NCBI GenBank assembly: GCA_037146835.1
Contig: JBAWWI010000046.1
Span: 1 to 16,046, forward strand
Source: IMCC26256 sp037146835
GTDB lineage: Bacteria; Actinomycetota; Acidimicrobiia; IMCC26256
Direction: 5' to 3'
Length of the DNA stretch: 16,046 nt
How positions within the stretch are numbered: position 1 is the first letter of the stretch; every line of letters begins with the position of its first letter. The notes beneath the pieces were generated by a model, which saw only the letters and a program-made list of their open reading frames with translations, was not told the DNA's origin and did not search any database. The position numbers and the translations under genes were made by a program. Below are positions 1 to 7,069 of the stretch, one piece after another.

Positions 1-18
1 GTTCTAAAAAGCGCTGTT

Positions 19-1008
19 CTAGAAATCTATAGCTGAGATCTTGGCGAGCTTGGTCCAGCGGTGCTGGGAGCGGATCTTGCGAATGGTCCCACTTCGAGAG
101 CGCATGACCAATGTCTCACTGGTTCCGTGGTCTCCGAAGTAGCGCACACCCCTCACCAGATCGCCGTCAGAGACCCCTGAGGCTGCGAAGAAGACGTCAT
201 CGCCTGATACGAGGTCATCGGCGGTGAGTACTTGGCTGAGGTCATATCCGGCGTCTAGTGCTGCTCTGCGCTCTGTTTCATTTCGCGGCCATAGGCGACC
301 GAGAATCTCTCCTCCGAGGCATTTAATTGCGCATGCTGCGATTACCCCCTCGGGGGTTCCGCCGATTCCAAAGAGGATGTCGGTACCAGACTCTGGCCAT
401 GCCGCAGAGATCGCACCCGCTACATCGCCGTCTTGGATGATGCGAACTCGTGCACCCGCCTCACGGCATTGCTTGATGATGTCTGCATGGCGTTCGCGGT
501 CAAGAACCACTGCGGTCACATCGCGCACACTCTCGCCCTTGGCCTTAGCCACGGCTTTAAGGTTGTCAGCGATTGAGGCGTCGAGGTTGATGACGTGGCG
601 CGCCTCTGGGCCTACAGCAATTTTGTCCATGTAGACACAGGGTCCTGGGTCGAACATGGTTCCGCGCTCTGAGAGTGCAATGACAGAGATGGCGTTGTTT
701 CGCCCAAGAGCTGTGAGGGTCGTTCCGTCAATCGGGTCGACAGCGATATCGCATGCTGGCCCACCAGAACCGATCTCCTCACCGTTGTAGAGCATCGGGG
801 CTTCGTCCTTCTCGCCCTCACCGATGACGACTACGCCCTCCATGGGTACCGTGTTGAGCACAAGGCGCATAGCGTCAACCGCTGCGCCATCGGCTCCGTT
901 CTTGTCTCCTAGGCCTAGCCAGCGGCCGGCAGCGAGGGCTGCTGCCTCGGTGGCGCGAGCGAGGTCCATTGCGAGGTTGCGGTCTGGTGCTTCGGGCTGA
1001 TGATCCAT
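19..1008 (-). CDS. glpX: Fructose-1,6-bisphosphatase class II (GlpX)
   Basis: Hydrolyses fructose 1,6-bisphosphate to fructose 6-phosphate, the committed gluconeogenic step, in the cytoplasm. The protein is 329 aa from the ATG at 1008, normal for the GlpX family. It shows the N-terminal signature ATEAAALAAGRW, the GDKNGADGAAVDAMR block, the GEGEKDEAP loop and the metal and phosphate motif DPIDGTT (about residues 91-96), all diagnostic of the Li-sensitive phosphatase fold. A GTG at 1041 would add 11 residues (340 aa). I prefer 1008 because homologues begin near the RNLA segment, no Shine-Dalgarno precedes the GTG, and a TAGATT -10-like box lies 8 nt before the ATG. The stop is a TAG at 19-21. 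The gene is divergent from the SDR at 1110. In actinobacteria GlpX is commonly the only FBPase. Identity is very secure; the start is less so. Confidence 0.96.
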   Translation of the reverse strand: MDHQPEAPDRNLAMDLARATEAAALAAGRWLGLGDKNGADGAAVDAMRLVLNTVPMEGVVVIGEGEKDEAPMLYNGEEIGSGGPACDIAVDPIDGTTLTALGRNNAISVIALSERGTMFDPGPCVYMDKIAVGPEARHVINLDASIADNLKAVAKAKGESVRDVTAVVLDRERHADIIKQCREAGARVRIIQDGDVAGAISAAWPESGTDILFGIGGTPEGVIAACAIKCLGGEILGRLWPRNETERRAALDAGYDLSQVLTADDLVSGDDVFFAASGVSDGDLVRGVRYFGDHGTSETLVMRSRSGTIRKIRSQHRWTKLAKISAIDF

Positions 1009-1016
1009 GAGGCGAG

Positions 1017-1022
1017 AATCTA
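1017..1022 (-). promoter_or_regulatory. Candidate -10 box of glpX (short-leader promoter)
   Basis: On the minus strand the hexamer TAGATT (TANNNT form) is followed by 8 nt and then the ATG at 1008. Initiation about 7 nt downstream would leave almost no leader. No convincing -35 box is visible. This is inferred from spacing only and supports the internal ATG over the GTG at 1041. Confidence 0.3.
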
Positions 1023-1024
1023 CT

Positions 1025-1036
1025 CTCCCGCGGGAG
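1025..1036. promoter_or_regulatory. Perfect 12-bp palindrome in the glpX/SDR divergent region
   Basis: CTCCCGCGGGAG is a perfect 6+6 palindrome with no spacer. It lies just upstream of the candidate glpX -10 box, in the likely -35/-10 spacer, and about 75 bp before the divergent SDR gene. The position would suit a repressor operator. GC-rich palindromes of this length can also arise by chance in this composition, so function is only a suggestion. Confidence 0.25.
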
Positions 1037-1109
1037 TTCACCGTAAGGTGGGGGCAGCAGATATCGCCAAGAGGCGCTTTTTGAGGTAATTCGTGAAGGG
1101 GGTTCTTAA

Positions 1110-1913
1110 ATGGGGCGACTAGATGCTCGTATAGCGGTAGTTACAGGCGGGGCCTCAGGTATTGGGCGAGCCACTGTTGAGCGGTTCATAGCCGAGGGCG
1201 CGAAGGTTGAGTCTTGGGACATCGCTGCCTCTCCTGGCGAGACACTTCCACCCGGGGTCGTCTACAGGCAGATCGATGTAACCGACGAGGATGCAGTTAA
1301 GTCTGGATTCGCGGCAGTGGTGGAGGCCAATGGTCGAGTCGACTGTGTTGTTCATGCTGCAGGAATTGCAAGCGGCGGGCCGGTCAACATGCTTGAGACA
1401 GCTGAGTGGGATCGAGTCATCAACATCAATCTCAAGGGAACCTTCCTGGTAGATAAATACGCGGCCACCGCGATGCTCGAGCAGGAACCGCGTTTTGGAG
1501 TAGATGGAGCGCAGCGCGGATCGATTGTGAATCTCGCGAGCGTTGAGGGACTTATAGGCACTGAAGGCGGCAGCGCTTACAACGCGTCTAAGGGTGGGGT
1601 AGTCATACTCACCAAGAATCTCTCCATCGACTACGGCCGGCGCGGTATTCGAGTCAATGCTATTTGCCCTGGGTTCATTGATACGCCTTTGCTCTCTGGA
1701 GTATTCGGAATGCCCGGCATGGAGGAGGTCATGAATGACATTGCATCCTCGCACCAGCTCGGCCGCCTTGGTCGGGCTGAGGAGATTGCGTCGGTTGCGC
1801 TCTTCCTCTGCTCCGATGATGCGTCATTCGTTACTGGCGTTGCACTCCCCGTTGACGGCGGTTACACAGCAGGTCACCGCCATGGAATCTCGGAGCTGCT
1901 CGGGCTGGCCTAG
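1110..1913 (+). CDS. SDR-family NAD(P)-dependent oxidoreductase
   Basis: Classical short-chain dehydrogenase/reductase of 267 aa with a Rossmann fold. The cofactor loop TGGASGIG is at residues 12-19. An acidic Asp37 at the end of the second strand favours NAD(H) over NADP(H). A variant of the NAAG motif (HAAG) lies at 82-85, the catalytic Ser is in NLASVEG (Ser144), and the Tyr157-x3-Lys161 pair is in YNASK. The C-terminal DGGYTAG is typical of FabG-like members. The ATG is preceded by AAGGGGG (1096-1102) at 7-nt spacing. The substrate cannot be read from sequence: it could be a hydroxyacyl-CoA, an alcohol or a sugar. An 85-nt gap separates it from the B12 mutase gene, so cotranscription and a role in the same acyl-CoA pathway are possible but unproven. 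Confidence 0.92.
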   Translation: MGRLDARIAVVTGGASGIGRATVERFIAEGAKVESWDIAASPGETLPPGVVYRQIDVTDEDAVKSGFAAVVEANGRVDCVVHAAGIASGGPVNMLETAEWDRVININLKGTFLVDKYAATAMLEQEPRFGVDGAQRGSIVNLASVEGLIGTEGGSAYNASKGGVVILTKNLSIDYGRRGIRVNAICPGFIDTPLLSGVFGMPGMEEVMNDIASSHQLGRLGRAEEIASVALFLCSDDASFVTGVALPVDGGYTAGHRHGISELLGLA

Positions 1914-1998
1914 TACCGAATGGGCAACAGGTTCGGCGGCGTGCAACTATTTCGGCTTATCAAGTTGAGCCAATTCGTAGGGAACGGAGGGATAAAGG

Positions 1999-3591
1999 AT
2001 GGAAGAGCGCAAGGCAGACTTCACGACCTACTCAGGCCTTGAGGTCGACCCCGTATACGGACCTGAAGATGCAGAGCGCCCCGGAGAGTTTCCTTACACT
2101 CGCGGCCCTCATTCTTCAATGTACCGATCCAAGCTCTGGACGATGCGACTCTTTGCAGGCTTCGGAACCGCTCCAGACACCAACATTCGCTTTAAAGAGT
2201 TGCTCGCAGCGGGCGGTTCGGGGCTCTCAACTGCATACGACCTCCCAACGCTCATGGGGCGCGACTCAGATGATCCCCTCTGCATCGGAGAGGTTGGAAA
2301 GTGTGGCGTAGCGGTAGATACTCTCGCTGATGTTGAGGACCTCTATCGAGATATCGACCTCTCCAAGGTCACAACCTCGATGACCATCAACTCGCCGGCG
2401 CCGATTCTTTTTGGGATGTATCTCGTGGCTGCAGAGAATGGAGGAACGCCGCGTTCACAACTTGGAGGCACGCTTCAGAACGACATGTTCAAGGAGTACC
2501 AAGCTCAGAAGGAGTACTTCTTTCCGCCGCGCCCAAGCATGCGCCTCGTCACTGATGTCGTGGAGTTCTGCTCGAATGAGATGCCGCGTTGGCACCCAAT
2601 ATCAATCTCTGGGTATCACATTCGCGAAGCAGGCTCTACTGCAGTGCAGGAGTTGGCGTTTACGCTCGCAAATGGATTTGCTTATGTTGAAGCGGCGATT
2701 GCTCGTGGATTAAGTGTCGATGAGTTCGCACCGCGTCTCTCGTTCTTCTTTAATGCTCACGTAGATTTCTTCGAGGAGATTGCAAAGTTCAGAGCAGCAA
2801 GGCGAATCTGGGCTCACTGGATGCGCGATCGCTATGGCGCTAAAACCGAGCGAGCGATGCAACTTCGATTCCATACGCAGACTGCAGGAGTCTCATTAAC
2901 TGCGCAGCAACCAGAGATCAACTTGGTGCGCACCGCCATTGAGGCGCTTGCTGGGGTGCTTGGGGGTACCCAGAGTCTGCACACAAACTCATTCGACGAA
3001 GCATTGGCTCTTCCATCAGAGAAGTCATCGCGCCTTGCACTTCGCACGCAACAGGTAATCGCACATGAGACTCGTGTAGCGAATGTCGCAGACCCACTTG
3101 GCGGCTCCTGGTATGTAGAGGCCTTAACCGATGAGACGGAGCGCTTAGCCGAGGAGGTATTCGCATACCTCGACGAGATCGGCAGCGGATCGATACTTGA
3201 GGGTGTATTCGCTGGTATCGATAGCGGTTACTTCATGGGAGAGATCGCTCAGGCCTCTTATGACCTTGAGCGAAAGCTCAATGACGGCCGCCATATCGTG
3301 GTCGGTGTAAATGATTTTCTCGAGGGTAATGATGACGCTGCGCCCGAGACGCTTCAGATTGGACCTCAGTTCGAGGAGAAGCAACTGGCGCGACTCGCCG
3401 AGGTAAAGCGACTTCGGGATGGCGAGGCAGTTGCGCGTTCGCTAGCGGAGATTAAGCGAGTCGCTTCGGAGCCAGAGATAAACACGATGCCAGCGATTAT
3501 TGAGGCTGTGCGCGTATATGCGACTGTGGGGGAGATCATGAATACGTTTGCTGACGAGTTTGGGCGCTACCGCGAGACTCCGGTTATCTGA
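1999..3591 (+). CDS. B12-dependent acyl-CoA mutase large subunit, isobutyryl-CoA mutase-like
   Basis: Large (substrate-binding, TIM-barrel) subunit of the methylmalonyl-CoA mutase superfamily, 530 aa. It carries radical carbon-skeleton rearrangements of acyl-CoAs using adenosylcobalamin. The family blocks WTMRLFAGFG, TLQNDMFKEY, SISGYH (His207, equivalent to catalytic His244 of the Propionibacterium enzyme), FAPRLSFFF and GGTQSLHTNSFDEA are all intact. Aligning by eye, the position of Tyr89 in true methylmalonyl-CoA mutase is Phe52 here, and that of Arg207 is Gln170. The spacing of 118 residues is preserved. Phe plus Gln is the isobutyryl-CoA mutase pattern (IcmA Phe80/Gln198). The Ala at residue 79 argues against 2-hydroxyisobutyryl-CoA mutase. 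There is no C-terminal cobalamin-binding domain, so a separate small subunit must be encoded elsewhere. GGAGGG (1986-1991) precedes the ATG. The stop overlaps the next gene by one base. Confidence 0.93.
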   Translation: MEERKADFTTYSGLEVDPVYGPEDAERPGEFPYTRGPHSSMYRSKLWTMRLFAGFGTAPDTNIRFKELLAAGGSGLSTAYDLPTLMGRDSDDPLCIGEVGKCGVAVDTLADVEDLYRDIDLSKVTTSMTINSPAPILFGMYLVAAENGGTPRSQLGGTLQNDMFKEYQAQKEYFFPPRPSMRLVTDVVEFCSNEMPRWHPISISGYHIREAGSTAVQELAFTLANGFAYVEAAIARGLSVDEFAPRLSFFFNAHVDFFEEIAKFRAARRIWAHWMRDRYGAKTERAMQLRFHTQTAGVSLTAQQPEINLVRTAIEALAGVLGGTQSLHTNSFDEALALPSEKSSRLALRTQQVIAHETRVANVADPLGGSWYVEALTDETERLAEEVFAYLDEIGSGSILEGVFAGIDSGYFMGEIAQASYDLERKLNDGRHIVVGVNDFLEGNDDAAPETLQIGPQFEEKQLARLAEVKRLRDGEAVARSLAEIKRVASEPEINTMPAIIEAVRVYATVGEIMNTFADEFGRYRETPVI

Positions 3592-4211
3592 TGCTCACTG
3601 ACTCAGAGTTAGCAGTTGCAAAACGCGTCAAGGGGTTCATGCCCGATGACGAGGGGCTTGCTCTCCATGAGGCAGGTTCGCTCGGCGGCCTTGTAGGCCC
3701 GCTGCTTGAGATCGGTTCCTACTGCGGGAAGTCTGGCGTGTATCTCGGTGCTGCTGCGCGCGATTGCTCGACTGTGCTCTTCACAATTGATCACCACCGA
3801 GGCTCTGAGGAGAATCAGGCAGGTTGGGAGCACCACGATACCGACGTAGTTGATCCTCTAACAGGTCGCATGGACACGCTTCCGTACTTTCGTCGAACGA
3901 TTGAGTCTGCAGGTTTAGAGGCGAGCGTTATCGCTGTTATTGGCGACTCCCCGACGGTGGGTGCTGCATGGCAAACGCCAGTCGGGTTTCTCTTTATTGA
4001 CGGTGGGCACGCTGAAGAGGTTGCGATGGCTGATTATGTGATCTGGGCCAAGCACCTTCTACCTGGTGGAGTTCTAGCGATACACGACTGCTTCGAGAAT
4101 CCAGAAGACGGCGGTCAAGCGCCTTTCATGGTCTGGCAGCGAGCTGTGAGCGATGGGTACGTTCCTCTAGCTACAACAGGGAGTCTGCGAACTTTGAGGA
4201 AGCCCAGCTAA
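3591..4211 (+). CDS. Class I SAM-dependent methyltransferase (Methyltransf_24/CmcI-like)
   Basis: Protein of 206 aa with a Rossmann-like SAM-binding fold. Motif I is the EIGSYCGKS loop (residues 40-48), Asp67 ends strand 2 in FTIDHH, and FLFIDGGH (133-140) followed by LLPGGVLAIHDCF (156-168) matches the late motifs of the Methyltransf_24 type, where Asp/His residues can hold a metal. The family methylates small molecules, sugars or cephalosporin-type hydroxyls, so the acceptor is not predictable. The ATG overlaps the mutase stop as TGATG, indicating translational coupling. That makes a link to the mutase pathway plausible, although Methyltransf_24 proteins are not known mutase partners. There is no signal peptide or membrane segment. 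I am confident about the fold, not about the role. Confidence 0.82.
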   Translation: MLTDSELAVAKRVKGFMPDDEGLALHEAGSLGGLVGPLLEIGSYCGKSGVYLGAAARDCSTVLFTIDHHRGSEENQAGWEHHDTDVVDPLTGRMDTLPYFRRTIESAGLEASVIAVIGDSPTVGAAWQTPVGFLFIDGGHAEEVAMADYVIWAKHLLPGGVLAIHDCFENPEDGGQAPFMVWQRAVSDGYVPLATTGSLRTLRKPS

Positions 4212-4241
4212 GCGTCACAAACCATTGCGCTGCATTGAAAG

Positions 4242-4246
4242 AGGAG
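4242..4246 (+). promoter_or_regulatory. Shine-Dalgarno deciding the fucosidase start
   Basis: AGGAG sits 6 nt before the GTG at 4253. A longer reading from a TTG at 4235 would put this ribosome binding site inside the coding region and has no Shine-Dalgarno of its own, so GTG 4253 is the better start. Confidence 0.6.
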
Positions 4247-4252
4247 AGAGTC

Positions 4253-5722
4253 GTGACGTTTGAACCAACTTGGGATTCAGTATCTAGTCACGAGCTTCCG
4301 AGTTGGTACGACGACGCGAAGCTCGGAGTCTTCATTCACTGGGGGCTCTACTCGGTGCCCGGTTGGGCAGAGCAGGTACCCGATATCCAAGAGATGTTGA
4401 TTACTCAGGGCCCCAAACGCATGCTGAGCCATAATCCATATGCAGAGTGGTACCGCAACACGATGCAGATCAAAGGGAGCCCTACTTGGCAGCACCACAG
4501 AGATACATACGGTGTTGATTTTGAGTATGACGACTTCATCCCAGCGTTCAATGCAGGAACGAGAGACTGCGACCTCGATGCCATTGCAGCGGTGGCTGAG
4601 TCGGCAGGGGCGCGCTATCTCGTGATGACGACAAAGCACCATGAAGGCTTTGCGCTCTGGCCATCGATTACTCCTCACCCGACCAAGGGCGAGTATCACG
4701 CCGATCGAGATTTGGTTGGAGGTTTGAGTGATGCCGTAAAGGCCCGCGGGATGCGCATGGGGCTTTACTACTCGGGTGGATACGACTGGCCTGTCAATGA
4801 TGCAGTGATGGCGCAAGGCGCAGATGCTGTGCTCGCAGCGCCAAGCGAGCCTGAGTACGTCCCTTATGTAACTAGCCATGTCAGCGAACTAATTGAGCGA
4901 TACAAGCCTTCGCTGCTCTGGAATGACATCGGCTGGCCAAAGGGTGGCGATCTAGCCGCTCTATTTGCTCAGTATTACAACTCGGTACCTGACGGCGTGA
5001 TCAATGACAGGTGGATCGTCTCGAGCATGAAGCGCTCTCTGATGAGAGACGCACTCCTTCGCCTTGCAGGGCGGTTACTTCAGGCAGTCTGGAGATTTCT
5101 ACCTGCCGATAAGAAGCGACTTACCTTCCCTGGTGCGCAGTGGTTTGACTTCACAACGCCTGAGTACGAAGTGCTTGAGGAGATTCGAGAGAAGAAGTGG
5201 GAATCAACTCGCGGAGTTGGGCATTCATTCGGAGCAAATCGAAATGAGAGACCTGAGGACATCGTTACCACTACTGAGCTCATCCGTTCTTTCTGCGACA
5301 TCGTCTCGAAGAATGGGAATCTTCTAATTGGAATCGGCCCAAATGAGCATGGGGCGATTCCTGAGGAGCAGGCAATCCCGCTTCGCGGTCTCGGCGATTG
5401 GCTGAACCGTAATGGTGAGGCTATCTACGCGACTCGGCCATGGGATCGCGCCTCTACTGTTACCAGTGATGGGACCGAGGTGCGCTTCACTACACGCAAC
5501 GGAGTTCTCTACGCTCTGCTCCTTGATCGCCCATCGGCCTCTACCTTTTTAGTTGAGGGTATCGACGCAGAGTCTGTAACAGAGGCGTTCTTGCTTGGGG
5601 CAGGAGATGAGTTGCAGCGCTCCGCGCGCGACGGGATTCTTGAGTTAACGATCGCTGAGAGTGTTCCGGATGAGGACGCTTACGCGGTTCGCCTCGGTGC
5701 AGGAGTTCGGTGGCTGAGTTGA
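4253..5722 (+). CDS. GH29 alpha-L-fucosidase, cytoplasmic
   Basis: Releases L-fucose from alpha-fucosylated glycans with retention. The protein is 489 aa from GTG 4253. It has the N-terminal KLGVFIHWGLYSVP block (His29), the KHHEGFALW motif (His129-His130), MRMGLYYSGGYDW, and the nucleophile motif LLWNDIGWP with Asp225, matching Asp224 of the Thermotoga maritima enzyme as I remember it. NDRW (Arg253) and TTPEY (Glu304, candidate acid/base) follow. Between them is an Arg/Leu-rich insert of about 40 residues (256-295) absent from the Thermotoga enzyme. TRGVGHSFGANRNE and NGNLLIGIGPN complete the barrel, and a beta-sandwich domain fills residues 400-489. There is no signal peptide or lipobox, so it should act on imported oligosaccharides. 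No fucose transport or catabolic gene is visible nearby. The family call is very firm; linkage specificity is unknown. Confidence 0.95.
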   Translation: MTFEPTWDSVSSHELPSWYDDAKLGVFIHWGLYSVPGWAEQVPDIQEMLITQGPKRMLSHNPYAEWYRNTMQIKGSPTWQHHRDTYGVDFEYDDFIPAFNAGTRDCDLDAIAAVAESAGARYLVMTTKHHEGFALWPSITPHPTKGEYHADRDLVGGLSDAVKARGMRMGLYYSGGYDWPVNDAVMAQGADAVLAAPSEPEYVPYVTSHVSELIERYKPSLLWNDIGWPKGGDLAALFAQYYNSVPDGVINDRWIVSSMKRSLMRDALLRLAGRLLQAVWRFLPADKKRLTFPGAQWFDFTTPEYEVLEEIREKKWESTRGVGHSFGANRNERPEDIVTTTELIRSFCDIVSKNGNLLIGIGPNEHGAIPEEQAIPLRGLGDWLNRNGEAIYATRPWDRASTVTSDGTEVRFTTRNGVLYALLLDRPSASTFLVEGIDAESVTEAFLLGAGDELQRSARDGILELTIAESVPDEDAYAVRLGAGVRWLS

Positions 5723-5765
5723 GTGGGAATACGTTGAGCAGGAATCGCGTGAGAGGGCTCTAGCG

Positions 5766-5978
5766 ATGGCGATAACAATTTATGGTGTAGTTGCCGTGAG
5801 TTTCATGATGACGATGTACGCACTCGAGGGGAGAGGTAGGGCATATATAGCCTTATTCGCCCTTGGGTGTGTGCTCTCAAGCATCTATGGATTCATCTCA
5901 GGGGCATGGCCGTTCGGAGTCGTAGAGATGATCTGGGCAGGGGTTGCGCTGCGCAGGTACTCGAACTCGGCTACTTAG
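5766..5978 (+). CDS. Small hydrophobic membrane protein, unknown function
   Basis: 70 aa with hydrophobic segments at about residues 3-20, 26-45 and 48-62, separated by a short charged loop (EGRGR) and ending in a basic and polar tail (RRYSNSAT). The WPFGVVEMIWAGVALRR tail resembles small conserved membrane proteins of actinobacteria that have no assigned function. It starts 43 nt after the fucosidase stop and may share its transcript. Its TAG stop overlaps the TAA of the convergent minus-strand gene. The GAGAGGG before the ATG (about 11-nt spacing) is a modest ribosome site. Likely real because of the coherent membrane pattern, but function is unknown. Confidence 0.65.
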   Translation: MAITIYGVVAVSFMMTMYALEGRGRAYIALFALGCVLSSIYGFISGAWPFGVVEMIWAGVALRRYSNSAT

Positions 5979-7069
5979 CGAGACTCGCTCTCGGCCTCTA
6001 TCTCGGATCCAGCCTCGATCAGCTCACTCGCTGTTAAGCCGGATGGGAGTCCCTCGCCACGGAACAACCCAGCAGTTGGGCCAGTTCCAGTGAGTGCATG
6101 TGCAGCGAGCACGATCGATGCGGAGTTCCAAGTGGGCTGCTCGACGGGGAAGAGTTGACCCTCTCCGCTCCAGTCTGAGTTCTCGAAGTTCATTCCGGTC
6201 CAGTATCCGCCACCATCGGCACGAAGAAACTGAACCCAAGTGAATAACTCCAGGGCCTTATCTGTTGCACCGATTGCATCAAGGGCCATCACGAACTCGC
6301 ATGTCTCTGCAGCAGTGACCCAGGGTTGATCCGAGACGCAGCGCACGCCGCGACCCTCAGCAACAAACGTGTCCCAATGGGCAGCAACGCGCGCATGCGC
6401 AGCCTCGCCGCGAAGCACTCCACCGAGAATCGGGTAGTACCAGTCCATTGCCCATCTTGATTTATCTAAGAAACTCTCAGGGCGGTGTGCGATCGCTATA
6501 GCAAGCGACCCTAGAGAGAGCTCCCAGTCTGGGCGCTCACGGCCTAGGCGCTCGGCGATTGCAATTGCATTGCGGAGGCTGGCGTGGATGCTCGAAGAGC
6601 CGGTTAATAAAGCGCCATCGGCGGGGATATCTCCGCGCCAAGCAATCTCGCCAGTCTCGTTCTGAAAAGAGAGGGCGTAATCGATGGCTGTCTCTACGCA
6701 GACCCAGAATCGCTCAAGGAATGCTGTGTCACCGGTGCAGAGGTAGTGGTGCCAAACGCCATTAGCGATGTAGCTAGTGACATTGGTGTCGAGGGTCTCA
6801 TCTTTAACTTCGTTGCCTACGTAGTACGAGTGCCATGCGCCACCTGAGAGTTGCTTCGAGCGCAGCCATTCATATGCACTCGCAGCTTCGTGGTGCATGC
6901 CCCCGAGGTCTAAGGCCATTGCAGCCTCAACGAGGTTCCACGGATCGGTGTGCTCACCTGGGGTCCACGGAATATTTCCGTCTGGGAGCTGAATCGCAGC
7001 GATCGCAACAACCGTCTCTGTCAATTGCTCGGCAGTGATGATTCCAGGAACGTCGCGAAGAATATTCAT
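5975..7069 (-). CDS. (alpha/alpha)-toroid-like protein, often labelled prenyltransferase
   Basis: 364 aa rich in paired helices with conserved aromatic and acidic segments. These include LPDGNIPWTPGEHTDPWN near the N-terminus, DTNVTSYIANGVWHHYL, TGSSSIHASLRNA, MDWYYPILGGVLRG and RCVSDQPWVTAAETCEF. I recognise this pattern from actinobacterial proteins auto-annotated as prenyltransferase because of squalene-cyclase/prenyltransferase-type helical repeats. No prenyltransferase catalytic motif such as a DDxxD or the cyclase DxDD is evident. A six-hairpin glycosidase-like or glucuronyl-hydrolase-like barrel acting on a glycan is equally plausible. The acidic tail (EAGSEIEAESESR) is probably disordered. 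It is the last gene of a three-gene operon: its ATG overlaps the methyltransferase stop by 4 nt (ATGA). No signal peptide is seen. The protein is surely real; its biochemical activity is unknown. Confidence 0.85.
   Translation of the reverse strand: MNILRDVPGIITAEQLTETVVAIAAIQLPDGNIPWTPGEHTDPWNLVEAAMALDLGGMHHEAASAYEWLRSKQLSGGAWHSYYVGNEVKDETLDTNVTSYIANGVWHHYLCTGDTAFLERFWVCVETAIDYALSFQNETGEIAWRGDIPADGALLTGSSSIHASLRNAIAIAERLGRERPDWELSLGSLAIAIAHRPESFLDKSRWAMDWYYPILGGVLRGEAAHARVAAHWDTFVAEGRGVRCVSDQPWVTAAETCEFVMALDAIGATDKALELFTWVQFLRADGGGYWTGMNFENSDWSGEGQLFPVEQPTWNSASIVLAAHALTGTGPTAGLFRGEGLPSGLTASELIEAGSEIEAESESR

Noticed and set aside
1155..1754. 199-aa minus-strand frame opposite the SDR gene, and a similar 200-aa frame at 4277-4879 opposite the fucosidase
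   Set aside because: Both overlap genes with intact catalytic motifs and show no domain or ribosome site of their own.
1914..1998. Cobalamin riboswitch before the B12 mutase gene
   Set aside because: The gap is only 85 nt and contains no B12-box-like sequence or extended fold. An ordinary GGAGGG ribosome site explains it.
1110..5722. An L-fucose utilisation cluster (SDR as fucose dehydrogenase plus fucosidase)
   Set aside because: The two genes are separated by the mutase and a methyltransferase, no fucose transporter, isomerase, kinase, aldolase or fuconate dehydratase is present, and the SDR shows no substrate-specific motif.
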